Source of the DNA: Clostridium_AD sp050717545
Lineage (GTDB): Bacteria > Bacillota > Clostridia > Clostridiales > Clostridiaceae
Assembly: GCF_050717545.1 (NCBI RefSeq)
Contig: NZ_JBOITN010000038.1
Span: 1-64,000, forward strand
Length of the DNA stretch: 64,000 nt
Reading direction: 5' to 3'
Shown here: one piece after another, positions 50,974 to 60,293 of the stretch
Position numbering within the stretch: the stretch's first letter is position 1
Layout: each line of letters begins with the position of its first letter
The notes under the pieces: model-generated
Seen by the model: only the letters and a program-made list of their open reading frames with translations
Databases searched by the model: none
Told to the model about the DNA's origin: nothing
Translations under genes and position numbers: made by a program

Positions 50974-52323
50974 ATGGATTCTACTCTATCATTTCATAAA
51001 CGCTTTTGGGTTATTGAGCTTATCTGCGTGATATTAATTAGCACTACTATGGTATTCAATATAAAGGCAGTAGGTTTGTTTTTGGCATTTTCGGAAATAA
51101 TTGCTATAGGAGTATTTCTTAATATGTTTATCTACCATGGGATATATAAGCGTGATTATAAATTTTCACCCTTATCTAAAAGAGTATTTTGGATATTGTT
51201 TGCATTTGGAATTTACTTCATTGCGCTTTTTGCAGTACGTATGATGATGCATTTATCCTTCATGGATTCGATTTGGCCTATAAGAGGGTTAGTACTTGGA
51301 TCATCTATTTTCTTTATAATAGATAGATTTAAACCAAAAGTAAACCAGCTATTATGTGGAGCTATGTTTATTTTTACAGCGTTAAATATACGAGAATTAA
51401 TTGATTGTTTAACATCCAATACTATTCGAGATTTGTTATTTTTAGGTAATATTAATATATATTTATATGTTAGTACCATGCTTATCACTTTTGCGATATG
51501 GGCTATAAAAGAAAGTAATGAAAAAAGATTGCCTTCATGGATAACACCTATTGCGTATGCTAATGTGGGCATGAGTTTGGTTTTTGCATTCCTTTCCGGA
51601 GGACGATTAGGCTGGGTGGTTATGGGAGCTGTAATTGTATCAGTATTTATACTAATATTCGGTGTTAAATGGAATTCTTGGAAGAGAATCCTTACGTTTA
51701 TAATGGCATGTAGTTTAGTTATAATACTAGCTGCATCTGTAAACTTTATGCAGGCACGTCCTAGTTTATACAGATCATTTTCAGCTATTGTTACGAGAAT
51801 CCCAGGGCTAGTACAGGAGCCAGCACCTGAGGGTGAAGAGCAGCCTGTCTCAACTACTGATGCTAGTGATAAAATACGACAAATATTTTGGACAGAGGCA
51901 TGGAGTTTAATTAAAAAGAATCCAGTAATAGGAGCAGGTACATTTGCTGTAGCATATAAGCAAGCAATTCCATCGGATCTTATCACGGTTGCGGAAGCTG
52001 AAGAGATAGCGAAAATGCAACGGCCTGCACATAACTTCATACTTGAGACTTGGATGGGATGGGGACTAGTAGGATTAATACTATACGTAGCAGGGTTATG
52101 TTCAACTTGTTATTATGTATTAAAGAGATTAGTAAATATACCAATTAGGCTTAGATTTTGCTGTATTATGCCTATTGTTGCAGCAGCGTTAATAAGTTTG
52201 TTGCAATCATTTATACTTTTAAGTTTCTATGCAACATACTTAATGTGGTTTACACTTGGGTTTGCAGCAATGGTTGATCACTACTACGATAAAGAAAAAG
52301 TGGTAAATGCATCACAAAAGTGA
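50974..52323 (+). CDS. O-antigen ligase/polymerase family protein (Wzy-like)
   Basis: A 449-residue membrane protein with about ten to twelve hydrophobic helices. The Wzy_C core is visible: AFLSGGRLGWVVMGA in the central helices, a large extracytoplasmic loop (about 255-345) with SDKIRQIFWTEAWSLIKKNPVIGAGTF, and RPAHNFILETWMGWGLVGL, where the conserved His and Glu lie. The family joins lipid-linked repeating units or ligates them. The N-terminus (SFHKRFWVIELIC) is nearly repeated by the gene at the window's right end. AAAGGAG precedes the ATG. Confidence 0.85.
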   Translation: MDSTLSFHKRFWVIELICVILISTTMVFNIKAVGLFLAFSEIIAIGVFLNMFIYHGIYKRDYKFSPLSKRVFWILFAFGIYFIALFAVRMMMHLSFMDSIWPIRGLVLGSSIFFIIDRFKPKVNQLLCGAMFIFTALNIRELIDCLTSNTIRDLLFLGNINIYLYVSTMLITFAIWAIKESNEKRLPSWITPIAYANVGMSLVFAFLSGGRLGWVVMGAVIVSVFILIFGVKWNSWKRILTFIMACSLVIILAASVNFMQARPSLYRSFSAIVTRIPGLVQEPAPEGEEQPVSTTDASDKIRQIFWTEAWSLIKKNPVIGAGTFAVAYKQAIPSDLITVAEAEEIAKMQRPAHNFILETWMGWGLVGLILYVAGLCSTCYYVLKRLVNIPIRLRFCCIMPIVAAALISLLQSFILLSFYATYLMWFTLGFAAMVDHYYDKEKVVNASQK

Positions 52324-52341
52324 TAATAAGGAGAGAGTATT

Positions 52342-53421
52342 TTGAAAAAGAGAATATTATTAACATCTGAAACCGAAGATAATATAAAAGCCTTACATAA
52401 TTACTATATAAAAAATATAAAAGAAAATAGACCAGATATTGTAGTTGAATATGCGAGTTTCTATAAATATAAAAATTTTAAATTAATGCATTACATTATA
52501 AGAGCAAGTCAAATGATGAAAAATTATTCTGCTGTTGTTTCAGATTATACAACTAGTGTTTTCTGGAAAGCTCAAAATGGTGTTTTTATGAGTCATGGTT
52601 ATGGAACTAAAAAGAGTCCAGGAAATAATGAACTTGATAATGAGAAAATGATGGATATCTATAAGGGTATTAGAACTAGAATAAAAAATGTTGTAACGCT
52701 TTCGGATAGAGATAGCACATACTTTTTAAGATCAGAGCAGCTTGACAAGGTAGCACTGCCAAATTATATGCCACTTGGATTACCAAGGAATGATATGTTA
52801 TTTGACAAAGAGTATATTCGCATGGGTAGAGAGAAATTTGACCTAAAACATGATACTAAAGGTAAAAAGATTTTAGTATTTTGTCCAACGTGGAGAGGTT
52901 ATGAAATAGAAAAAGCTTTCCCAATTAACCAAGAAGACTGGATAAAGTTTGATAAGTTTATGGGTGAGAATGACTGGAAAATGATTTACCGTCCTCACTA
53001 CTTAGAGAGACTGGTTGATGACAAAATATTTGATAATATGAAAAATATTTTGACAATGGATTTTGATGAAGAGATGTCAACTCAAAGCATACTTGCAATA
53101 TCTGACATGTTACTTACTGATTATAGTTCTATTTATGTGGATTACTTAGTACTTAATAGACCAATTTGCTTCCTGCCATATGATAAAGTGCAGTATAATG
53201 AAAGAAGAGGTCTTGCTATAGATTTTACTAAGGAGGAGGATACACCAGGTCCTAAACTTGAAAATATAAATGATTTAATGAATTATATGAAAGATTCATC
53301 CGATAACGACCAATATGTAGCTATTAGAGAAGCAGCTCAAAAGAATTTCTATAATTACTTGGACGGAAACAGCTCTCAAAGAGTGTGGGGTTTAATATTA
53401 AATCTTGTAGATAAAAAATAG
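52342..53421 (+). CDS. CDP-glycerol/CDP-ribitol polyol-phosphate transferase (TagB/TagF-like)
   Basis: A 359-residue GT-B protein of the CDP-glycerol glycerophosphotransferase family, starting with TTG after GGAGAGAG. Landmarks are SHGYGTKK near 92, GLPRND near 150, PTWRGYE near 190, the YRPHYLE His near 222, and TDYSSIYVDYL near 262. The His and the SS segment correspond to the catalytic region of TagF. It moves polyol phosphate onto a glycan or polymerises it. With TarI and TarJ homologues immediately downstream, ribitol phosphate is the likely donor group. It lacks the N-terminal membrane-targeting region of polymerases, so it could be a single-addition enzyme. Confidence 0.85.
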   Translation: MKKRILLTSETEDNIKALHNYYIKNIKENRPDIVVEYASFYKYKNFKLMHYIIRASQMMKNYSAVVSDYTTSVFWKAQNGVFMSHGYGTKKSPGNNELDNEKMMDIYKGIRTRIKNVVTLSDRDSTYFLRSEQLDKVALPNYMPLGLPRNDMLFDKEYIRMGREKFDLKHDTKGKKILVFCPTWRGYEIEKAFPINQEDWIKFDKFMGENDWKMIYRPHYLERLVDDKIFDNMKNILTMDFDEEMSTQSILAISDMLLTDYSSIYVDYLVLNRPICFLPYDKVQYNERRGLAIDFTKEEDTPGPKLENINDLMNYMKDSSDNDQYVAIREAAQKNFYNYLDGNSSQRVWGLILNLVDKK

Positions 53422-53434
53422 GAGGTACATATTA

Positions 53435-54148
53435 ATGAATATTGCTATTATACTTGCCGGTGGAAAAGGTACAAGAATGGGTATTGTTGATCAACCTAAG
53501 CAATTTATTGATATATATGGTAAACCAATAGTTGTACACACAATAGAGGCATTTGATATACATGAACAAATAGATGCAATAGCAGTGGTTTGCCTAAAAG
53601 AATGGCATGAGGATATAAAGATATGGACTAGAAAATATGAACTCAACAAAATAAAATGGATAGTTGACGGTGGAGAAACAAGGCAGGAATCCGTATTCAA
53701 TGGTCTAAAAGCTATTGAAGCTGACGCAAGTTGTGATGATATTATAGTTATTCATGATGCTGCAAGGCCTCTAATTTCCCATAGAATTATAGTTAATAAT
53801 ATTGAAGGAGCCAAAGAGTTTGGAGCAGTAGATACTGTTATTACAGCATCAGATACTATAATTAAAAGTTTAGACGACGACACTATATCATCTATTCCAG
53901 TGAGAAAAGAACTATACATAGGCCAGACTCCTCAAAGTTTTGTATATTCAACTATCTACGACGCTCATAAGAAAGCAGCTGCATCGCAGGAAGTACAAAA
54001 TTCAACTGATGATTGTAGGTTGGTCCTGGATTATGGTAAAAAAGTTCATTTAGTAGAGGGAGACAAACTAAATTTTAAAATTACTACAATGGAAGATTTG
54101 CTACTTCTAAAATCTGTAATCAAAATGAGCAAATTGGAGACTATATAA
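53435..54148 (+). CDS. tarI: TarI/IspD-type cytidylyltransferase (CDP-ribitol synthesis)
   Basis: A 237-residue nucleotidyltransferase. The CTP loop is LAGGKGTRMG (8-17) and then PKQF. GGETRQESV near 88, HDAARPLIS near 107 and the C-terminal TTMEDLLLL are shared by IspD and TarI. IspD makes CDP-methylerythritol, while TarI makes CDP-ribitol. Its position, overlapping a TarJ-like dehydrogenase by one base (TAATG) and following a TagF-like transferase, favours TarI. GGAGGT precedes the ATG. Confidence 0.88.
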   Translation: MNIAIILAGGKGTRMGIVDQPKQFIDIYGKPIVVHTIEAFDIHEQIDAIAVVCLKEWHEDIKIWTRKYELNKIKWIVDGGETRQESVFNGLKAIEADASCDDIIVIHDAARPLISHRIIVNNIEGAKEFGAVDTVITASDTIIKSLDDDTISSIPVRKELYIGQTPQSFVYSTIYDAHKKAAASQEVQNSTDDCRLVLDYGKKVHLVEGDKLNFKITTMEDLLLLKSVIKMSKLETI

Positions 54149-55197
54149 TGTTAATTAGAGGGTTCAAAATAGTTCAGTCTAAAAGATTTGAAGTATATAT
54201 AGAAGAGTTAGAAGTGCTACAAGGAAGCGCCGTTGTAAAAATTGAAACAGCAGCTATTTGCAAAGCTGATTTAAGATATTACCTTGGAAGCCGTGATGCA
54301 CGTACATTAAATCTTAAATATCCAATAAACCTTGTTCATGAGGCTATAGGAACTGTAGTTAAAGATCCTACAAATTCCTTTGAAAAGGGAGATAAGGTTG
54401 CACTAGTTCCAAATTTAATGATTCCAAAAGATAAACAAGATGATTTCGATATTGCTTTATCTAATGACCCTAGACTAGGAGAAAATTATTCTGCTAAAGC
54501 ATTATTTGCATCAAGTAGTTATAATGGATTTTCTAAGGATTATATAGCATATCCTGCAACTAACCTTGTAAAGATTGATGATAATATAGATTCGAACATT
54601 GCTGTGTTTTCAGAACTCATTTCTGTGGCAAATGCAGCAATTCGTAGAATAATATTAAAGGATGATGATGTTATAGGCATTTGGGGTGATGGTATACTTG
54701 GGTATATATTATGCTGCGTGCTTAAACAAGTTCATAAAGGACCAATTGTAATTGTAGGACATAGCACAGAAAAATTAGATATGTTTGAAGGAGTACAAAA
54801 ACATCTTTCAAATGATCCAGAAATTAAAAATGAAAATATTAACGTTGCATTTGAATGTATTGGTGGAGTTGCATCTGAGGGTGGAATTGATGAAATTATG
54901 AACGTTTGTCTCACTGGGTCTAAAATAGTATTTTCAGGAGTAGCTGAAAACCCTATAAAAATTAATACTCGCAAAATACTGGAAAAAGGTCTTGAAATTT
55001 ATGGGGTTACGAGAAGTAATGTAGATGATTTTAAAGCCAGCGCAGAGTTACTTAAAAGACTAGATTTTAACCATGATATCTCAAAATTAATAATAGATGA
55101 AACATCTATCTATGGGATCAAAGATTATTACAAGGTGTTTGAGGCAGAAGCAGAAAGCAGAGCGCTTGGAAAACATATTATGACTTTCAAATTTTAG
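54148..55197 (+). CDS. tarJ: TarJ-like ribitol-5-phosphate dehydrogenase
   Basis: A 349-residue medium-chain alcohol dehydrogenase. The zinc ligands expected in the N-terminal part include Cys in AAICKADLRYY and His-Glu in NLVHEAIG. The nucleotide-binding segment is GIWGDGILGY near 180. TarJ reduces D-ribulose-5-phosphate to D-ribitol-5-phosphate with NADPH, giving TarI its substrate. A one-base overlap with tarI couples them. The four structural-zinc cysteines of classical ADHs appear to be missing, as is usual in TarJ. Confidence 0.87.
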   Translation: MLIRGFKIVQSKRFEVYIEELEVLQGSAVVKIETAAICKADLRYYLGSRDARTLNLKYPINLVHEAIGTVVKDPTNSFEKGDKVALVPNLMIPKDKQDDFDIALSNDPRLGENYSAKALFASSSYNGFSKDYIAYPATNLVKIDDNIDSNIAVFSELISVANAAIRRIILKDDDVIGIWGDGILGYILCCVLKQVHKGPIVIVGHSTEKLDMFEGVQKHLSNDPEIKNENINVAFECIGGVASEGGIDEIMNVCLTGSKIVFSGVAENPIKINTRKILEKGLEIYGVTRSNVDDFKASAELLKRLDFNHDISKLIIDETSIYGIKDYYKVFEAEAESRALGKHIMTFKF

Positions 55198-55234
55198 GCA
55201 ATAGATAAAATTAAATGAAATTAGAGGAAATTAA

Positions 55235-56614
55235 ATGAATATAAATAAATCACTTAGAGTAATATTTGTAGAATTTTTAGGAATATTAATTGGTATATTG
55301 AGTGCACTTGTTGTGCCAAAGGTTTTTGAAGTGGGAGCATATGGTTATTTAAAGACATTTACACTATATGTATCATTTGCAGGAATGATGCATTTTGGAT
55401 TTTCAGATGGAATGTATTTAATATTAGGTGGTAAAGATATAGAAGACATAAAAAAAGAGAAAATAAAAGGCTATTTTTATGTGATGCTTAAGATAGTAGT
55501 AAGCCTTGTAGTTGTGCTACTATTTGTATCAATATTTTTTATGAAAGATATGGCATTTAGATATTTTGTACTTTATATATTACCTTTTCAGGTTGTTCTA
55601 TTTATTTCTTTATTATATAGAGCTACAGGTGAATTTAATAAGTATGTAGTAATAAGAGTGGCACAAAATATAGTGATGCTATCATCTGTTCTTGCAGTTA
55701 TATTTATTGTAAGGTCACCAATTTTATATATGCAGATTCATGTTGTTGGGAATGTAGTTATGGCGATAATTAGTACACTGTTAATTATGAATGCGGCTAA
55801 AAAAGCAGAAAAAATAAAATATCCGGAAATAAAATCCATAACAAGTATGGGTTTTACTATAATGATAGCAAACACTGTAAGCCTTCTATTTGTTACTATG
55901 GATAGGTGGTTTGTTAAGTTTAAATTTACGGTTAATGATTTTGCATTTTATTCTTTTGCCACATCAATGTTAAGCTTATTTCTAGTCTTAGTTAATTCAG
56001 TAACAGTTTTGTTTTATCCTTATTTAGCAAAAAATAAGGGAGATGAAAAGGTTGTATCAAAAGTTAAGAAATATATAATACTAATATGCAGCTTTGCACC
56101 TGCAGGTTATTTTGTGCTTGAGTTTATAGTAAACAATATTCTTGACAAATATATACCATCTTTAGAAGTGCTAGGAATATTAATAATTGGAATACCATTT
56201 ATTTGTTTAACAAATGTTCTATATGCAAATCTTTATAAGGTTGGGAAAAGAGGCAAAGAGTATTTAATTGTAGCTGCTAAAATGGTTGTACTAGCATTTA
56301 TATTAAATGTATTTGCAGCTTTTGTATTAAACGATTCTGTAATGGTTGCATATGCAACACTTATTACATTAGTTGTATGGTATGTGTATTCTTCATTTGA
56401 CTTTAAGGGTCTTGAAATACATACAAATGAGATAATTCATTTTATAGTGTACCTTGTGTCTTATCAATTAGTTAAAATAATTCCTTTGCCATCACTAATT
56501 AAAGCACTTGTGTTTTTAATTTGCATGGTATTATCAGAATATATATTGTTTAATTCTGATTTCAAAGAGATTATCCAAATGGTTAAGAATCGAAAAAATC
56601 AAAGTAAAGAATAG
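55235..56614 (+). CDS. Oligosaccharide flippase (Wzx/MATE-like)
   Basis: A 459-residue membrane protein with about 12 hydrophobic helices and the MOP-superfamily layout, including the N-terminal LRVIFVEFLGILIGILSALVVPKVF region and FSDGMYLILGGKD. It would flip undecaprenyl-linked repeat units across the membrane for polymerisation. It is the last gene of the second block, and a strong terminator follows. AGAGGAA precedes the ATG. Confidence 0.87.
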   Translation: MNINKSLRVIFVEFLGILIGILSALVVPKVFEVGAYGYLKTFTLYVSFAGMMHFGFSDGMYLILGGKDIEDIKKEKIKGYFYVMLKIVVSLVVVLLFVSIFFMKDMAFRYFVLYILPFQVVLFISLLYRATGEFNKYVVIRVAQNIVMLSSVLAVIFIVRSPILYMQIHVVGNVVMAIISTLLIMNAAKKAEKIKYPEIKSITSMGFTIMIANTVSLLFVTMDRWFVKFKFTVNDFAFYSFATSMLSLFLVLVNSVTVLFYPYLAKNKGDEKVVSKVKKYIILICSFAPAGYFVLEFIVNNILDKYIPSLEVLGILIIGIPFICLTNVLYANLYKVGKRGKEYLIVAAKMVVLAFILNVFAAFVLNDSVMVAYATLITLVVWYVYSSFDFKGLEIHTNEIIHFIVYLVSYQLVKIIPLPSLIKALVFLICMVLSEYILFNSDFKEIIQMVKNRKNQSKE

Positions 56615-56642
56615 AAGAGATTAAAAAAGTAATAAAAATAAG

Positions 56643-56684
56643 AAGACTAGCTAAATGCGCAAATGCATTTAGCTAGTCTTTTTT
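56643..56684 (+). terminator. Terminator after the flippase gene
   Basis: AAGACTAGCTAAATGC (56643-56658) pairs exactly with GCATTTAGCTAGTCTT (56665-56680), followed by TTTT. Confidence 0.9.
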
Positions 56685-56737
56685 GCGTTATAGGTTATTT
56701 GTACATAGATTTAATATAACATGATGATCATGAAAAA

Positions 56738-56769
56738 ACAGTATAAACGTATATTATTGTTTATACTGT
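56738..56769. other. Perfect inverted repeat upstream of the FucNAc block
   Basis: ACAGTATAAAC (56738-56748) and GTTTATACTGT (56759-56769) are perfect 11-base arms around 10 bases. There is no T run on the plus strand; on the minus strand the arm is followed by TTTTTT. It may be an operator, a minus-strand terminator or a recombination site. Confidence 0.5.
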
Positions 56770-56856
56770 CAATAATGAAAATATAAGGATAATGAAAAAC
56801 TTTAAGATAAATAAATTAATGTAAATAAATTAAGGTAAAAAGGGGATGAAATTAAA

Positions 56857-57843
56857 ATGAAAAATATACTTATAACGGGAGTTAATAGCTATATAGGAGG
56901 TTCGCTTTTAAATTGGCTACATAAATACTCAGAGGAATATTCGATAGATGAATTCAGCATGCGGGATGACTTATGGAAGGCAAAAGATTTTACAAAGTAT
57001 GATGTGGTTTTTCATGTTGCGGGTATTGCACATGTATCGTCAGATCCTAATATGGAAGAGTTATATTATAAAGTTAATCGTGATTTAACAATAGAAGCTG
57101 CAAAGAAAGCAAAAGAGGAGGGTGTTAAGCAGTTTATTTTCATGAGTAGCATTATTGTTTATGGTGATAGCGGCAATGCAAATGTTAAAAAAGGTATAGA
57201 TAAAAATACTAGCCCAAAACCAAGTAATTTTTATGGTAACAGTAAACTTCAAGCAGAAGAGGGGATAAAAGCCTTAGAATCTGATGATTTTAAAATAGTA
57301 ATTCTTAGACCTCCTATGATTTACGGAAAGGGATCTAAAGGAAACTATCCAAGACTTGCAAAAATCGCATGTAAATTGCCTGTATTTCCTAACTTTGAAA
57401 ACAAGCGAAGCATGCTTAATATAGATAATCTATGTGAATTTATAAGATTAATGATAAAAAACGAAGAGACTGGATTGTTTTTCCCACAAAATGGTGAGTA
57501 TGTTAAGACTTCAGAGATGGTGAGGCTAATTGCAAAGGTTCATGGAAAGAAAATTTTACTAACTAAGGCGTTTAATCCTATATTACGGCTTATTGGCTTA
57601 AAGGCAGGCACAGTTAAGAAGGTATTTGGAGATTTTGTTTATGATCAGAACATGTCTAGTTATAAAGAAAACTATAGGATTTGGGACTTAGAAGGATCGA
57701 TTAATTCAACAGAAGCAGTTAATTCGCAAACAGAGTTGGAATATAATATGGAGTTGAAAAACCAAATGCAGTTAACGCAGAAAATAAATTTAAAAAAACA
57801 ATTGAACCATGCGAGTAGAATGATAAAAGATAGAGATAGGTAA
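56857..57843 (+). CDS. NAD-dependent 4-keto-sugar reductase/epimerase (WbpV-like)
   Basis: A 328-residue extended SDR. The nucleotide loop is GVNSYIG (8-14, Gly-x2-x-x-x-Gly form). The Ser/Tyr/Lys active site is SSIIVYG and FYGNSK near 128. LRPPMIYGKGSKGNY followed by NKRSMLNIDNL resembles WbpV and related reductases that make UDP-QuiNAc or UDP-FucNAc from the 4-keto product of WbpM-type enzymes. The dehydratase at 42186 could provide that substrate. The last 60 residues are hydrophilic and Gln/Asn-rich, longer than usual. An AAAGGGG site precedes the ATG. Confidence 0.75.
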   Translation: MKNILITGVNSYIGGSLLNWLHKYSEEYSIDEFSMRDDLWKAKDFTKYDVVFHVAGIAHVSSDPNMEELYYKVNRDLTIEAAKKAKEEGVKQFIFMSSIIVYGDSGNANVKKGIDKNTSPKPSNFYGNSKLQAEEGIKALESDDFKIVILRPPMIYGKGSKGNYPRLAKIACKLPVFPNFENKRSMLNIDNLCEFIRLMIKNEETGLFFPQNGEYVKTSEMVRLIAKVHGKKILLTKAFNPILRLIGLKAGTVKKVFGDFVYDQNMSSYKENYRIWDLEGSINSTEAVNSQTELEYNMELKNQMQLTQKINLKKQLNHASRMIKDRDR

Positions 57844-57864
57844 GGAAGAGGGAGGGATACCCAG

Positions 57865-59109
57865 TTGAAAAAACATATTTTAGTTATAGCGCAGTATTTC
57901 TACCCTGAACAATTTCGAATAAATGATATTTGTACGCAGTGGGTAAAAAGGGGATACAGGGTAACAGTTATAACTGGAATACCCAATTACCCCCAGGGTA
58001 AGTATTACAAAGGATATGGACTCTTTAGCAGACGCATGGAAATGTACAATGGTATAAAGGTAATAAGAATACCACTCATTCCTAGAGGGAAGAGTTCAAT
58101 AATGCTTGCCTTAAACTATTTATCCTTTGTAGTAAGTGGACTATTTTGGAATATATTTACCAAAGTAAAAGCAGACTATGTATTCATATTTGAGGTATCC
58201 CCTATGACGCAAGCTTTACCTGGTGTGTGGTATGCTAAAAAAAGAAAGATCCCATGTTATTTATATGTTCAAGATCTTTGGCCGCAGAATGTAGAAATAA
58301 TTACAGGCATAACAAATAAACATATTATCGGCGCTATAGGCAAGATGGTTGATTATATATATGCAAATTGCTCAAAAATATTTACTACATCAAATAGCTT
58401 TGTTTCGTCAATTGAAAGTCGTGGTGTTCCAATAGAGAATATAGAGTACTGGCCACAATACGCAGAGGATTTTTATAAGCCACTGAATAAAATGTGTGGA
58501 TATAATAATAGTGAACATAAAATTACAATTAAAGAGATTCCAAATGATAAAAGATTTAATATTATTTTTGCTGGCAACATCGGTCTTGCGCAAGGCCTTG
58601 ATATATTACCAAAAGCTTCATCATTTATAAAACAGAAAAATTTAAATAGAGAGATTCGTTTTAACATTGTGGGAGATGGCAGGTATAAAGAAATGTTAAT
58701 AAAAATTGTTAATGACAGCGGGCTTGCTGATATGTTTAATTTCATTGAAAAGCAACCGGCAACTAGAATTCCGGAGTTTATGGCAGCCAGCGATGCCGCT
58801 TTTCTATGCTTATCAGGAGGTCCACTTTTTTCTATGACTATTCCAGCAAAACTTCAGTCATATATGGCTTGCGGCATACCAATTTTAGCTTCAGCCAGTG
58901 GTGAGACTGATAAAATAATAAAACAATCCAATTCTGGTCTTTGTAGCCCAGCTGGAGATCCAAGTAAACTCTCAGATATAATAGTAGAGTTATCAAACCA
59001 GTCATCCCAGAGACTATCAGAACTTGGAACAAATGCAAGAAATTATTACGATGATAATTTTAATAAAGAAGAACTTTTAAATAGGATGGATAAGTATTTT
59101 CTAGTATAA
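57865..59109 (+). CDS. wbuB: WbuB-like GT4 glycosyltransferase (probable FucNAc transferase)
   Basis: A 414-residue GT-B enzyme starting with TTG, 8 bases after GGAGGG. The N-terminus QYFYPEQFRINDIC, the segment PNYPQGKYYKGY and VQDLWPQNVE are hallmarks of the WbuB branch. The donor-domain glycine loop is FAGNIGLAQGLD near 234 and the C-terminal acidic region is PAKLQSYMACGIPI. In E. coli O26 and related loci WbuB lies beside fnlABC and is the proposed L-FucNAc transferase. The same neighbours occur here, supporting that role. Confidence 0.83.
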   Translation: MKKHILVIAQYFYPEQFRINDICTQWVKRGYRVTVITGIPNYPQGKYYKGYGLFSRRMEMYNGIKVIRIPLIPRGKSSIMLALNYLSFVVSGLFWNIFTKVKADYVFIFEVSPMTQALPGVWYAKKRKIPCYLYVQDLWPQNVEIITGITNKHIIGAIGKMVDYIYANCSKIFTTSNSFVSSIESRGVPIENIEYWPQYAEDFYKPLNKMCGYNNSEHKITIKEIPNDKRFNIIFAGNIGLAQGLDILPKASSFIKQKNLNREIRFNIVGDGRYKEMLIKIVNDSGLADMFNFIEKQPATRIPEFMAASDAAFLCLSGGPLFSMTIPAKLQSYMACGIPILASASGETDKIIKQSNSGLCSPAGDPSKLSDIIVELSNQSSQRLSELGTNARNYYDDNFNKEELLNRMDKYFLV

Positions 59110-59220
59110 TATATTTTTAAAATATAACAATTAAATAGTTATATCAAATAATTTAATAATAATATCTTAACAATTAAATAATAGTAAGAAATAATAATAT
59201 GAAATTAAAGGAGATACACA

Positions 59221-60240
59221 GTGTTTAAAGATAAAACATTACTTATAACAGGTGGTACAGGCTCTTTTGGAAACGCGGTAACAAAGAGATTTCTAGATAC
59301 AGATATCGGAGAAATTCGTATATTTTCAAGAGATGAGAAGAAACAAGATGATATGAGAAAATTATATAAAAATGATAAAATCAAATTTTACATAGGTGAT
59401 GTCCGAGATATATCTAGTGTAAAAAATGCTATGAATGGAGTGGATTATATATTTCACGCAGCAGCTTTAAAACAAGTTCCATCATGTGAATTTTTCCCTC
59501 TTGAAGCGGTAAAAACTAACGTAATAGGAACAGACAATGTACTTACAGCAGCAATTGACTATGGAGTTAAAAAGGTTATATGTCTTTCTACTGACAAGGC
59601 AGCATATCCAATAAACGCTATGGGTATTTCTAAAGCTATGATGGAAAAAGTATTTGTAGCTAAGTCAAAAACTGTACCTCCTGGTAAAACTGTTATTTGT
59701 GGCACTAGATATGGAAATGTTATGGCGTCACGTGGTTCTGTAATTCCACTATTTATTGAGCAGATAAGAAAGGGGGGACCGCTAACTGTAACAGACCCAA
59801 ACATGACAAGGTTTCTTATGAGTTTAGACGAAGCTGTTGAACTTGTATTATTTGCTTTTGAGAATGCGCAGGCTGGAGACATAATGGTTCAAAAATCTGA
59901 TTCGTCAACAATACGTGATTTAGCACAAGCAGTAAAGGAATTATTTAAGGTAGATAATGAAGTCAAAATAATAGGTACTCGTCATGGTGAAAAGTTATAC
60001 GAAACACTTCTTACAAAAGAGGAATATGTAGTGGCCATTGATATGGGAGGATTTTATAGAGTTCCAGCAGACAAAAGAGACCTTAATTATGATAAATATT
60101 TTGTTCAAGGGAATATTAAACTTTCCACGGAAAATGAATATAACTCACATAATACTAACATCCTTAATGTAGAGCAGATTAAAGCAAAACTACTTAAACT
60201 TGATTATATACAAGAAGAATTGAAAAATGTTATGAAATAA
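59221..60240 (+). CDS. fnlA: UDP-GlcNAc 4,6-dehydratase/5-epimerase (FnlA/WbjB)
   Basis: A 339-residue soluble SDR beginning with GTG, 8 bases after AAAGGAG. The glycine loop is TGGTGSFGN (10-18). The active-site segment is STDKAAYPINAMGISKAMME, with Met in the Tyr position as in FlaA1/WbjB enzymes. The first step to UDP-L-FucNAc removes water from UDP-GlcNAc and inverts C5 (and C3 further on). It differs from the membrane dehydratase at 42186 in lacking transmembrane helices and in having AYPINAMG instead of VNPTNVMG. It heads the consecutive FnlA-B-C set. Confidence 0.9.
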   Translation: MFKDKTLLITGGTGSFGNAVTKRFLDTDIGEIRIFSRDEKKQDDMRKLYKNDKIKFYIGDVRDISSVKNAMNGVDYIFHAAALKQVPSCEFFPLEAVKTNVIGTDNVLTAAIDYGVKKVICLSTDKAAYPINAMGISKAMMEKVFVAKSKTVPPGKTVICGTRYGNVMASRGSVIPLFIEQIRKGGPLTVTDPNMTRFLMSLDEAVELVLFAFENAQAGDIMVQKSDSSTIRDLAQAVKELFKVDNEVKIIGTRHGEKLYETLLTKEEYVVAIDMGGFYRVPADKRDLNYDKYFVQGNIKLSTENEYNSHNTNILNVEQIKAKLLKLDYIQEELKNVMK

Positions 60241-60293
60241 CATAAAATTAAATAATATAAATAATATAAAAATAGATGAAAGGGGAATATATT

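Noticed and set aside
51213..52040. 275-residue minus-strand frame inside the polymerase gene
   Set aside because: Antisense of a membrane protein with clear Wzy motifs in the plus frame.
53435..54148. IspD of the isoprenoid pathway
   Set aside because: Sequence alone does not separate IspD from TarI, but the one-base overlap with a TarJ homologue and the TagF-like neighbour favour TarI.
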